A DNA stretch of 64,000 nucleotides, taken from contig CADCHF010000009.1 in assembly GCA_902801175.1 (NCBI GenBank), positions 32,495 to 96,494 on the forward strand, read 5' to 3'. Each line of letters begins with the position of its first letter. Position 1 is the first letter of the stretch. The DNA is from an uncultured Coriobacteriaceae bacterium (lineage in GTDB: Bacteria; Actinomycetota; Coriobacteriia; Coriobacteriales; Atopobiaceae). Below are positions 26,762 through 34,991 of the stretch, in pieces. The notes under the pieces are model-generated. The model made no database searches and was not told the DNA's origin. It saw only the letters and a list, made by a program, of their open reading frames with translations. Both the position numbers and the translations under genes were made by a program.

Positions 26762-28207
26762 TTACTGCACCTGAGCCACCATGCACATGTTAGTGGAGGT
26801 GATGTAGTCGCCCTGCTGCGGCGAGGTCTGGGGGTCGCCAGAGGTGATGACCACCACGTCGCCCTTCTCTACCAGTCCCTCCTCCTTGGCACGCTCAAGC
26901 GATTCGTAGAGCGTAGACTGCAGGGAGCCCTGCTCGCTCGTCTTGTAGGCAAAGACGCCCCAGAGGAAGCAAGTCTTGCGGATCGCCTGACGCGAGGGGC
27001 TCATGGCATAGATGGGCAGCTTGGGCCTAAAGTTTGAGATGAGGCGAGCGGTACGGCCGCTGCGCGAGGGGCAGATGATGCAGGTGGCGCCAACGCGGGC
27101 GGCAACCTCGACGGAGGCAAAGCCGATGGCGCTGTTAACGTTGCGCACGCCACCGCGGTCGTGGTAGACCTGGCGCTCCTCAAGGTAGCGCTCGGTCTCC
27201 TTGCAGATGGCGGTCATGGTCTTGACCGCCTCGATGGGGTACATGCCCGCGGCGGTCTCGCCAGAGAGCATGACGCAGTCGGCGCCGTCGTACACCGCGT
27301 TGGCCACGTCTCCAACCTCGGCACGGGTGGGACGCGGGTTGTGGCTCATGGAGTCGAGCATCTGTGTGGCCACAATGACCGGCTTGTAGGCATTTCCGCA
27401 CTTGGCGATGATGCGCTTTTGGATGTGGGGGACCTGCTCGGGGGGCATCTCAACGCCAAGGTCGCCGCGGGCGACCATGATGCCGTCGGAGTGCTCAAGG
27501 ATCTCGTCAAAGTTCTTGACGGCAGTTGCGCTCTCGATCTTTGAGAGGATGTACATGTTGCGCATGCCCATCTCGGTGCAGATCTTGCGGATCTCGTCCA
27601 CTGCTGCGCCGCTGCGCACGAACGAGGCGGCAATGGCGTCTACGCCAAGCTCGCAGCCAAACATGATGTCGGCCTTGTCCTGCTCGGTGACCGAGGGCAG
27701 GCCAACCTCAACGTTGGGAACATTGACGCCCTTGTGCTCGTTGAGCTTGCCGCCGTTCCTAACAATGCAGTAGATGTCCGGACCATCAACGTGATCAACT
27801 GTCAGCTCAATGAGACCATCATCAACAAGGATGGTCGAGCCCTTTTCGACCTCACTAGGAAGGTCGTGGTAGCTAATGGAGAAGCACTCAGACGAGCCTG
27901 GCACCTCGCGAGTGGTGACCACGACCATGGCATCCTTTTGGAGAGTAACGGGGTGGTGCCCAACAAGCTCGCCCGTACGGATCTCGGGGCCCTTGGTGTC
28001 GAGCAGGATCGCCACGGGAATCTTGAGCTCGTCCGAGATCTGACGCACGCGCTCGATGTTGCAGCGGTGGTAGTCGTGGCTTCCGTGGCTAAAGTTGAAA
28101 CGCGCCACGTTCATGCCGTTGAGAATGAGCTCGCGCAGGACCGCATCGTCTTCCGTTGCCGGACCCATCGTGCAGATGATCTTCGTCCTCTTCTTAGTTG
28201 TTGCCAT
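26762..28207 (-). CDS. pyk: Pyruvate kinase
   Basis: A 481-residue glycolytic enzyme making ATP and pyruvate from phosphoenolpyruvate and ADP. The start KRTKIICTMGPATED and NFSHGSH are typical. LDTKGPEIRTG carries ligands of the nucleotide site. The catalytic Lys is in YILSKIESATAV, with metal ligands Glu (same motif) and Asp in VARGDLGVEMP; MLSGETAAGMYP is the A-domain C-terminal signature. The C-terminal allosteric domain is present (CIICPSRSGRTARLIS). GGAG precedes the ATG. It is monocistronic, with its own terminator on the minus strand, and is followed upstream by the convergent-direction lactate dehydrogenase gene in the same orientation. The two cover the last steps of a fermentative path. 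Confidence 0.96.
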   Translation of the reverse strand: MATTKKRTKIICTMGPATEDDAVLRELILNGMNVARFNFSHGSHDYHRCNIERVRQISDELKIPVAILLDTKGPEIRTGELVGHHPVTLQKDAMVVVTTREVPGSSECFSISYHDLPSEVEKGSTILVDDGLIELTVDHVDGPDIYCIVRNGGKLNEHKGVNVPNVEVGLPSVTEQDKADIMFGCELGVDAIAASFVRSGAAVDEIRKICTEMGMRNMYILSKIESATAVKNFDEILEHSDGIMVARGDLGVEMPPEQVPHIQKRIIAKCGNAYKPVIVATQMLDSMSHNPRPTRAEVGDVANAVYDGADCVMLSGETAAGMYPIEAVKTMTAICKETERYLEERQVYHDRGGVRNVNSAIGFASVEVAARVGATCIICPSRSGRTARLISNFRPKLPIYAMSPSRQAIRKTCFLWGVFAYKTSEQGSLQSTLYESLERAKEEGLVEKGDVVVITSGDPQTSPQQGDYITSTNMCMVAQVQ

Positions 28208-28299
28208 GTCACTCCAATGTGGTCATAGGCGAATGGTTGATTGCAAATCCAGCATCGGCTGGAAATCTCAAGCCAATGGTACCGCGCACCATAAAGGAA

Positions 28300-28353
28300 G
28301 GCGCCCCGACTGCCTATGGAAGTGGAATGCTTCCATAAAGCGGCCGAGGCGCC
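28300..28353 (-). terminator. Compound hairpin between ldh and pyk
   Basis: Nested inverted repeats: outer GGCGCC at 28300-28305 and 28348-28353, inner TATGGAAG (28315-28322) with CTTCCATA (28330-28337). It follows the minus-strand lactate dehydrogenase stop by about 40 bases and likely ends that transcript. There is no T-run. Confidence 0.5.
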
Positions 28354-28391
28354 CGCACGTTAGTGTGCGTGTTGCCTATGGCACTAGCAAA

Positions 28392-29489
28392 CTAGCAAAC
28401 GATGCTGCGGAAGACGTACTCGCTGTCGTCGGCCTGCTTGGCGTAAGCGGTGGCGTTGGAGAGGGTCACGCGAGCGATCTCGCCGAGGGCTTCCTCGGTG
28501 AAGAAGGCCTGGTGGCTGGTGACGACCACGTTGGGGAAGGAGGTCAGGCGAGCGGTGATGGACTCGTAGATCTCACCGGAACGGTTCTTGTAGACGTTCT
28601 CGTTCTCCTCCTCGTAGACGTCCAGGCCGGCAGCGCCAATCTTGCCGGAGAGGATGCCGCGGATGATGGCCTCGGTGTCGGCCAGGCCGCCACGACCAGT
28701 GTTGACGAAGATGACGCCGTCCTTCATCTCGGCGATGGCCTCGTCGTTGATCATGTGATAGCTGTCAGCGTTGAGGAAGGCGTGCAGCGAGATGAAGTCA
28801 GCGCGGTTGTACAGCGGGACGTAGCTTACGACGCGGTCGCCAAAGCCGACGCCCTCGATCAGGCAGTTGCCCTTCTCGTCGTAGACCATCTCGCCAGCCT
28901 TGTTGTACACGGGGACGTACTCGTCCACGACGCCCTCGTCCACGAGTGCCTTGACCGGGCCGAGGTCGGCGCCGATGACATGCATGCCAAAGCCCTTGCA
29001 GATGCGGCAGAGAGCTGCGCCGATGCGGCCGGTGCCAATGACGCCGGCGGTGCGGCCCTTGAGGGTGACGCCAACGAGGTTGTTGAGGTCGTAGTTGTTC
29101 TCGCGGACGCGGTTGTAGCCCTTGACGATGCGGCGGTTGGCGGCCAGGCCAATGGCCATGGCGTGCTCGGCGATTGCCTCAGGGCTGTATGCGGGCACGT
29201 TGCAGACACGAATGCCAAGCTCCTTGGCCATGGGGATGTTGACGGCGTCAAAGCCGGCGCAACGCATGAGAACGAGCTTAACGCCCATGCCAGCGAGAAT
29301 CTCGAGAGCCATGGCATTGACGTTAGCATTTACGAAAGCGCAGACGGCGTCGTAGCCCTTGGCCAGCACGGCGGTACGCCAGGTGAGGTTGGTCTTGGTG
29401 AATTCGACCTGGACCTCGGGGTACTCGCCCATGACCTTGGTGAAGGAGTCTCGGTCGTAGTCCCTAGTGCCATAAAAGAGAATCTTCAT
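28392..29489 (-). CDS. D-lactate dehydrogenase-like 2-hydroxyacid dehydrogenase
   Basis: A 365-residue D-isomer-specific 2-hydroxyacid dehydrogenase, probably reducing pyruvate to D-lactate with NADH. The catalytic-domain start KILFYGTRDYD is typical of D-LDH. The NAD motif is TAGVIGTGRIGAALC. Active-site elements include VNTGRGGLADTEAI, GLDVYEEE and the proton-relay His in TSHQAFFTEEAL. MRCAGFDAVN is the conserved substrate-site stretch. It is about 30 residues longer than usual because of an insert (YNKAGEMVYDEKGNCLIEGV, about 197-216) in the coenzyme domain. AAAGGAAG precedes the ATG, and the 12-bp palindrome GGCCAATTGGCC sits just upstream. Pyruvate kinase lies downstream on the same strand. 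Confidence 0.9.
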   Translation of the reverse strand: MKILFYGTRDYDRDSFTKVMGEYPEVQVEFTKTNLTWRTAVLAKGYDAVCAFVNANVNAMALEILAGMGVKLVLMRCAGFDAVNIPMAKELGIRVCNVPAYSPEAIAEHAMAIGLAANRRIVKGYNRVRENNYDLNNLVGVTLKGRTAGVIGTGRIGAALCRICKGFGMHVIGADLGPVKALVDEGVVDEYVPVYNKAGEMVYDEKGNCLIEGVGFGDRVVSYVPLYNRADFISLHAFLNADSYHMINDEAIAEMKDGVIFVNTGRGGLADTEAIIRGILSGKIGAAGLDVYEEENENVYKNRSGEIYESITARLTSFPNVVVTSHQAFFTEEALGEIARVTLSNATAYAKQADDSEYVFRSIVC

Positions 29490-29506
29490 CGTGCTTCCTT
29501 TCGTTA

Positions 29507-29518
29507 GGCCAATTGGCC
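29507..29518 (-). promoter_or_regulatory. 12-bp palindrome upstream of the lactate dehydrogenase gene
   Basis: GGCCAATTGGCC is perfectly symmetric and lies 18 bases before the ATG on the minus strand, overlapping the expected 5' leader. Possible operator. The rest of the 175-base gap to the regulator gene shows nothing clear. Confidence 0.3.
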
Positions 29519-29664
29519 GCTGCCAACTTCTGCAGTTTGTCCACAGACAACTGAATGGTAACCCAGCGAATAGCCAATGGAGTTGGCGAGAAGCATCAAC
29601 GCGCCTAATGGGACCACATGCGGTTAATCATGGGCTGCCGCGAGTGCGCACGCAGAGGGTCCTG

Positions 29665-31446
29665 CTAGCCCTTGGTCATGCGCCAGAGCGTGGTTCTGCT
29701 TATGCCAAGCTGCCGCGCGGCCGCGCTCTGGTTGCCGTTGTGGCGTTGGATGGCCGCCTCGATGATGTCGCGCTCAATCTCGGCGAGCGTTCGGTTGAGG
29801 TCTATGCCGTAGGGAGACTCCTCGTCCGAGATGTTGGGGTAGACGGGTCTCTCCTGGGCAAGCAGGCTGCGCACGTCCTGAGCACGAATGGTGTGGTCCC
29901 GCGAGATGACGCATAGCTGAGAGAGCACGCGCTTGAACTGGATGTAGTTTCCCGGCCACGGGTAATCGGAGAGCAGGGTCATTGCCTGTCGGTCAATGCG
30001 CAGGACCTCCTGCGGGAGGTCGGCGTTGAGCTGGCTCAGGCAGAGCTTGGCAATGGTTGGTATGCGCTCCTTGTTCTCGCGCAGCGGAGGGAGCTCCACC
30101 TCCATGCATTGGAACTTGTCCTTGATGTACGAGATGTTGGCACTCACCTGCTCGCCGCGAGGGTTGCACGAGAAGATGAGGCTGCAGCGCCGCGCGCCGT
30201 CGGTCCCGGCAATTGTCGAGAGTAGGTCGCTCAAGAAAGGCGCAGGGCTCGCCTCCATGTTCTTGATGTGCAGCGTAAGCCCATCGGCAAACAGGGGAGA
30301 GGTTCTGCCGCTCAGGAGGAACTCGCGCGAACGGTCGGTAAGCATGCCGCAGTCGATCTCTACGAGCGGGTGCGAACTGCGTATTGAGTTGAAATAGGCA
30401 TAGGAGGCGACGGCTGTGCGGCCGGTGCCGTATTCACCAGTGATGAGCAGGGGCTTTGCGGCTCGTGTGACGCTCTCGATGACTTGACGAATGCCGTTGA
30501 TGTCGCCCGTGAGGCTGTATGGGCTTTCCAAGAACTCGGCCCGTGCCTCGCGCTGTGTGAAGAAGGTCACACCAGCCTGGCGTTGCCCGGCCGAGATTCG
30601 GCCATGGGTGATATAGAAGGTGACCATCGTGCGGCCGGGGAGCTCGGTCACAAGCGTACGGATCACATACTGGGTGCCGCCTATCGAGCGGCGCACGGTT
30701 TGGATCTCGCCAGTCGTCACTTGACCAAGCAGGTCCTTGAGCAGGGAGAGCAATGCCTCGGCTCCGCCCTTGTCAAGGGTTGTGTAAAAGAGTCTGCCAT
30801 CGTCGCGAAAGACCACTGTGTCACCAGCGTGTCCGCGGATGACTTCCCGCAGGAACTGCGTTTCGATGCGAGCATCTCTGATGTAGTGGGTTGTGCGGAT
30901 GGCCTCATCGATAGACGCTCGTACCGATGCGGCGCTCGAGGTGACGAGCACCGTGTTAAAGCCGTGCTCACGAAAAACAGTGCTCGAGATGACGTCGCAA
31001 AGCACCGTCGTATATCCCTCTTTGGAGAGCAAACTTGTAATCTGCCGGGCATCGTCCTCGTCCACAAGGGTAAAGATGTCCAGGTCCAGATGGAGCGCAT
31101 CGTTGGTGCTGCGAGCGGCGTCGGTGATGCCTGCAAAGCCGACCACGGCGCGCTTTCCCTGGATGTCCTCCGAGAGTTGCACTGCCTGCAGCACGTCGTA
31201 TGCCGAGGTCTTGATGTCCACAACGGGGATGTCAAGGTTTTCACGGAGCAGGTCCGCCGTGCCTCCTCGCGAGAGTATGAGGTCATAGGGCTCGACCAGC
31301 TGTTCAATGGCAGCGGCGAGTCCTTCTTCGAGGTTGCCCACCACAACGGTCATGCTTACGTTGTGATACGAGCGTGCCTCGCGCTCAAGAATTGCGGCGA
31401 GTCCCTCATAGGGGGCAACGGCGAGAATACGTACGAAGTCCTCCAT
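29665..31446 (-). CDS. PrpR_N-domain regulator with degenerate sigma-54-type AAA+ domain
   Basis: A 593-residue regulator divergent from the acid-sugar operon. Residues about 1-190 form a PrpR_N-like sensor (RILAVAPYEGL... DLILSRGGTADLLRE... PVVDIKTSAYDVLQAV). A PAS-like linker follows, then an AAA+ module with GEYGTGRTAVA in place of GESGTGKE (Arg instead of the Walker Lys). The GAFTGA loop and Walker B acids are missing, while LPPLRENKERIP and YPWPGNYIQFKRVL are kept. A Fis-type helix-turn-helix ends the protein (NGNQSAAARQLGISRTTLWRM). Losing GAFTGA means it should not act through sigma-54. ATG 31446 is preferred over 31536 because AAAGGA precedes it and homology begins there. It probably controls the divergent operon through the dyads between them. 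Confidence 0.85.
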   Translation of the reverse strand: MEDFVRILAVAPYEGLAAILEREARSYHNVSMTVVVGNLEEGLAAAIEQLVEPYDLILSRGGTADLLRENLDIPVVDIKTSAYDVLQAVQLSEDIQGKRAVVGFAGITDAARSTNDALHLDLDIFTLVDEDDARQITSLLSKEGYTTVLCDVISSTVFREHGFNTVLVTSSAASVRASIDEAIRTTHYIRDARIETQFLREVIRGHAGDTVVFRDDGRLFYTTLDKGGAEALLSLLKDLLGQVTTGEIQTVRRSIGGTQYVIRTLVTELPGRTMVTFYITHGRISAGQRQAGVTFFTQREARAEFLESPYSLTGDINGIRQVIESVTRAAKPLLITGEYGTGRTAVASYAYFNSIRSSHPLVEIDCGMLTDRSREFLLSGRTSPLFADGLTLHIKNMEASPAPFLSDLLSTIAGTDGARRCSLIFSCNPRGEQVSANISYIKDKFQCMEVELPPLRENKERIPTIAKLCLSQLNADLPQEVLRIDRQAMTLLSDYPWPGNYIQFKRVLSQLCVISRDHTIRAQDVRSLLAQERPVYPNISDEESPYGIDLNRTLAEIERDIIEAAIQRHNGNQSAAARQLGISRTTLWRMTKG

Positions 31447-31566
31447 GCGATCCTTTGCTAGCGTGCCGTGATTGTTCCGCGGTGGTACGTGGCCAGTGGT
31501 AAACAATCCCTTTGCGTCTCGGATTCTATCGCGCATCTTCGCCGCCCTTTTTTAAAGACGTTCCAA

Positions 31567-31655
31567 TCTGAAACAACAATATGATTTTTGGTTTCAGAAG
31601 ATGAGAACGTTTCAAAACAGAACAGTTTCTCCGCTAATTGCGCTGTTGTTTTGAA
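31567..31655. promoter_or_regulatory. Paired dyad operators between the PrpR-like gene and the acid-sugar operon
   Basis: TCTGAAAC (31567-31574) and GTTTCAGA (31591-31598) form a perfect 8-bp-arm dyad with a 16-base spacer. A second dyad joins TTCAAAACAGAACAG (31611-31625) to CTGTTGTTTTGAA (31643-31655), with a 2-base offset. GTTTC/GAAAC recurs four times. The segment is AT-rich compared with its flanks and sits between the divergent starts, so it is the obvious binding region for the regulator. Confidence 0.55.
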
Positions 31656-31705
31656 TCTCTGACACGTATCGTGAATTCAGGCAGAGCGAGACAAGGAGGG
31701 ACAAG

Positions 31706-32935
31706 ATGGCGGAGCTGCTGGTCATAGCTGACGATCTAACGGGTGCTCTCGACTCGGGCGTCCAGCTTGCCAGCAAGGGTGACCGCGTATTGGTGAGCCT
31801 TGACTACGCCGATGGCCTCTCGCACGCCGCCGATGCGGATGTCATTGTTATTGACTCCGAGAGCCGTCACGACACTCCCCAGGTTGCGCACGACAAGGTT
31901 GCTCACTTGGTTGAAGAGAGCCGTCGGCGCGGTGTGCGGCGCATCTACAAAAAGACCGACTCCGGCCTGCGCGGCAACGTTGGCGCCGAGCTCGAGGCCG
32001 TTATCACCAAGTCTGGGGCATCGCATCTCAACTTTGTCCCTGCCTATCCCAAGCAGGCGCGCACAACCGAGAACGGCGTGCACTATGTGGCGGGCGTGCC
32101 CCTGGAGAAGAGCATCTTTTCGGTCGATCCTGTGAACCCCGTAACCTGCAGCAGGGTAGACGACCTCATTCATCAGCAGAGCAGCGTTGCCGTCATGCCG
32201 TGGCAGGCACGTGAGGAGCTTTCTGGTGTTGTGGTCTACGACTGCGCCACCGATGATGACATGCGCCAGATTGCAAACCGCATCATGAGCATCGATGCCG
32301 ATGCCCCCATGGCTGGGTGCGCCGGTCTGCTCGAGATGCTTCCGCGCTGCTCCTCGCAGGCCGATAAGGTCGCGGAGACCCCCGTGCTGGACGCGCGTCT
32401 GGTCGTGGTTTCGGGGTCGGTCAACGCAATTACCTCCTCGCAGCTCGACGAGTCGGAGCGCCGTGGTGGCTATCGAGTCCATCTGCCAATCATGCAGATC
32501 CTTGAGCACGGATGGACCCGCGAGGACGCTCGCGCCTTTGTGAGCGCAACGCTCGCAGAGGCCGGCGACAACCCGGTGATCCTCATTGACACCCTGGGCA
32601 CGCAACTGAGCAAGGAGCAGATTGCCGACGGCAACACGGCGCGTCGCATCTCCAATGCCGCGGGCCTCTGCGCTGCAGTGGTGAGCGAGCTTACCGATCG
32701 CACCACCATGATGGTGGGCGGAGACGCGCTGGTTGGCTTTGTGGGGGAGGTGGGAGCCTCGTTGCTCGAGCCCCTTTGCGAGCTGTTCCCCGGCATCGTG
32801 GTCGCGCGCTACGAGGGGGACGGTCGCACCGGCGTACTCATTACCAAATCCGGTGCCTTTGGCAACATCGGTCTATTTCATGAGATTCATCAAGCATTGC
32901 AAGAGAAGGTAGGAGGAGAGCTGTCATGTCGCTAG
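31706..32935 (+). CDS. DUF1537 four-carbon acid sugar kinase
   Basis: A 409-residue kinase of the DUF1537 family, whose characterised members (DtnK, DenK, OtnK) phosphorylate threonate, erythronate or 2-keto/oxo tetronates at C4. The N-terminal substrate domain has the signature LLVIADDLTGALDSGVQ and YKKTDSGLRGNVGAEL. The C-terminal nucleotide domain shows VVSGSVNAITSSQLD and the glycine-rich VGGDALVGF. A very strong ACAAGGAGGGACAAG site precedes the ATG. It is the first gene of a long operon and overlaps the alcohol dehydrogenase gene by 10 bases. The PdxA-like dehydrogenase three genes on is the expected partner acting on the phosphorylated product. The exact sugar acid cannot be read from sequence. 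Confidence 0.88.
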   Translation: MAELLVIADDLTGALDSGVQLASKGDRVLVSLDYADGLSHAADADVIVIDSESRHDTPQVAHDKVAHLVEESRRRGVRRIYKKTDSGLRGNVGAELEAVITKSGASHLNFVPAYPKQARTTENGVHYVAGVPLEKSIFSVDPVNPVTCSRVDDLIHQQSSVAVMPWQAREELSGVVVYDCATDDDMRQIANRIMSIDADAPMAGCAGLLEMLPRCSSQADKVAETPVLDARLVVVSGSVNAITSSQLDESERRGGYRVHLPIMQILEHGWTREDARAFVSATLAEAGDNPVILIDTLGTQLSKEQIADGNTARRISNAAGLCAAVVSELTDRTTMMVGGDALVGFVGEVGASLLEPLCELFPGIVVARYEGDGRTGVLITKSGAFGNIGLFHEIHQALQEKVGGELSCR

Positions 32936-34092
32936 AGAAGTACAGCCTCAAGCTCCCCAAGGCCGTGTACAGCGGCAAGGGCGCTCTGGGGGAAATCGGG
33001 CAGATTCTTGCCACGGCTGGTGCCACCAAGGTGGCGGCCTTTACGGACAAGGGCCTGCGCAAGCTCGGCCTGTTTGACCTGGTCGAGAAGGAGCTCAAGG
33101 CCTGCGGCGTGCCCTACGAGATCTTTGACGATCTTCCCGCGGAGCCCTCGTACGGTGATGTCCAGAAGGTCATTGACCAGTTCAAGCTCGCAGGCGCCGA
33201 CTTCATCGTTGCCTGCGGTGGCGGCTCTGTCATGGACTCGGCCAAGCTCGCGAGCGTCTCGCTCACCGACGAGTACCAGGTCAAGGACCTGCTTGACGAT
33301 CCCAAGCGCGCCCACAAGTGCGTGAGCCTGCTCGCCATCCCCACCACCGCTGGCACCGGTGCCGAGTGCACCCCCAACGCCATCGTGGGCGTTCCCGAGC
33401 GCGCCCTAAAGATTGGCATCGTCAACGACGGCCTCATCTGCGACTACGTGATCCTCGACGCCGAGATGATCCGCAACCTTCCGCGCTCCATTGCAGCGGC
33501 TACTGGCGTTGACGCCATGTGCCACGCCATCGAGTGCTTCACCTCGAACAAGGCCAACCCGCTCTCGGACACCTTCGCGCTCGAGGCCTTTGACCTCATC
33601 ATGAACAACATCGTGGACGCCTGCGACAACAAGGATGCCATCGAGGCCAAGAACGCCATGCAGGTGGCAGCCTTCTACGGCGGCGTGGCCATCACCGCCT
33701 CGGGTACCACGGGCGTGCACGCCCTGAGCTACCCGCTCGGTGGCCGCTACCACATTGCCCACGGCGTCTCCAACGCCATGCTGCTCGTGCCCGTCATGGA
33801 GTTCAACGAGCCGGTCTGTCGCGAGCTCTTTGCCCGCGCCTGGGACCGTGCCTACCACGGCGGAGAGCAACTTGCCACCGACGAGGAGAAGTCGAAGGCC
33901 CTCGTCAAGTGGATGGGCGACATCGTCGAGCACCTCGACATCCCCAAGAGCCTCAAGGAGTTTGGTGTTGACCCGGCAGACCTTGACGACCTGGTTGACG
34001 CTGGCATGCAGGTGACGAGGCTCCTCGTCAACAACAAGCGCGAGATCACGGCAGCAGACGCACGCGCGATTTACGAGAGGGTGTTGCAGTAA
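32926..34092 (+). CDS. Iron-containing (type III) alcohol dehydrogenase
   Basis: A 388-residue NAD(P)-dependent enzyme of the Fe-ADH family. The cofactor motif is GGGSVMDSAK. The metal ligands lie in GVDAMCHAIECF (Asp, His) and in YPLGGRYHIAHGVSNAMLL (two His). IPTTAGTGAE is the family signature. It overlaps the kinase by 10 bases and touches the aldolase gene by one base, so the genes are tightly coupled. In this setting it may reduce an aldehyde released by the aldolase and so recycle NADH made by the PdxA-like enzyme, or it may oxidise a sugar alcohol entering the pathway. Both are inference. Confidence 0.9.
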   Translation: MSLEKYSLKLPKAVYSGKGALGEIGQILATAGATKVAAFTDKGLRKLGLFDLVEKELKACGVPYEIFDDLPAEPSYGDVQKVIDQFKLAGADFIVACGGGSVMDSAKLASVSLTDEYQVKDLLDDPKRAHKCVSLLAIPTTAGTGAECTPNAIVGVPERALKIGIVNDGLICDYVILDAEMIRNLPRSIAAATGVDAMCHAIECFTSNKANPLSDTFALEAFDLIMNNIVDACDNKDAIEAKNAMQVAAFYGGVAITASGTTGVHALSYPLGGRYHIAHGVSNAMLLVPVMEFNEPVCRELFARAWDRAYHGGEQLATDEEKSKALVKWMGDIVEHLDIPKSLKEFGVDPADLDDLVDAGMQVTRLLVNNKREITAADARAIYERVLQ

Positions 34093-34991
34093 TGGCAGAC
34101 ATCAAGGGCATCATCGTTCCTATCGTGACCCCGATGAACGAGGACGAGTCGATCAACCTCGACGAGCTCCGCGTGCAAATCGATCGCCAGATTGACGCGG
34201 GCATCGACGGCATCTTCCCGTTTGGCACCAACGGCGAGGCCTACATCCTCTCTGGCGCCGAGAAGCAGCAGATTCTCGAGGTGACCATCGACCAGGTTGC
34301 CGGTCGCGTCCCTGTGTACGCTGGCACCGGCTGCATCTCCACCAAGGAGACCATCGAGCAGACCAAGATGGCCGAGCGCCTGGGTGCCGACGTGGTCTCG
34401 ATCATCACCCCGAGCTTTGCCAAGGCTAGCCAGGAGGAGCTTTACCGCCACTACTGCGCGGTGGCCGCCTCGGTTGACCTGCCGGTCCTGCTCTACAACA
34501 TCCCGGCTCGCACGGGCAACGCCCTCGAGCCCGCCACGGTGGCTCGCTTGGCCAAGGACGTTCCCAACATCGTGGGCGCCAAGGACTCTAGCGGCGACTG
34601 GGAGAACCTCAAGGCCTACATCGCCGTCAAGGAGGTCCGCCCCGACTTCGTGGCCCTCTCGGGCAACGACAGCCTGATCCTCGACGCGCTCATCGAGGGC
34701 GGCGCGGGTGCCATCGCCGGTTGCGCCAATGTGTATCCGCACGTCATGGCCTCCATCTACGACCTGTTCGTGGCCGGCAAGCTCGATGAGGCTCGCGAGG
34801 TCCAGAACAGCATCGCCAGCTTCCGCGCGGTGTTCCGTCACGGCAACCCCAACACCGTGGTCAAGACCGCTGTCGCCGAGCTGGGATACCCCGTGGGCAA
34901 GTGCCGCGCGCCGTTCAACTGGCTGCCCGACGAGGGCATCGAGGAGCTGCGCGGCGTGCTGGCCGAGAACAAGCAGAAGGGTATGTGCTAA
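34092..34991 (+). CDS. DapA/NanA-superfamily aldolase or synthase
   Basis: A 299-residue class I Schiff-base lyase. The FPFGTNGEAYILS segment (GTTGE-like), the Tyr in LYNIPARTG and the Schiff-base Lys in IVGAKDSSGD are present. Members make dihydrodipicolinate or cleave 2-keto acids such as N-acetylneuraminate and 2-keto-3-deoxy sugar acids to pyruvate. The operon has no lysine-biosynthesis gene, so a catabolic aldolase is more likely than DapA. The Asn in GTNGE in place of the second Thr of canonical DapA supports this. ATG overlaps the previous stop by one base, and the next gene overlaps it the same way. Confidence 0.85.
   Translation: MADIKGIIVPIVTPMNEDESINLDELRVQIDRQIDAGIDGIFPFGTNGEAYILSGAEKQQILEVTIDQVAGRVPVYAGTGCISTKETIEQTKMAERLGADVVSIITPSFAKASQEELYRHYCAVAASVDLPVLLYNIPARTGNALEPATVARLAKDVPNIVGAKDSSGDWENLKAYIAVKEVRPDFVALSGNDSLILDALIEGGAGAIAGCANVYPHVMASIYDLFVAGKLDEAREVQNSIASFRAVFRHGNPNTVVKTAVAELGYPVGKCRAPFNWLPDEGIEELRGVLAENKQKGMC

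Noticed and set aside
28277..28286. T-box-like TGGTACCGCG followed by a hairpin on the plus strand
   Set aside because: No plus-strand gene follows; both neighbours are on the minus strand, and the full T-box context (AAGGTGG) and T-run are missing.
28095..29507. 470-residue plus-strand frame across the lactate dehydrogenase
   Set aside because: Antisense to a clear D-2-hydroxyacid dehydrogenase with intact motifs, and it also runs through the intergenic hairpin.
34092..34991. Naming the aldolase nanA and the operon a sialic acid pathway
   Set aside because: YhcH and a sialidase-fold protein are present, but the ManNAc kinase, epimerase and GlcNAc-6-P genes are absent. The kinase/PdxA pair points to four-carbon acid sugars.
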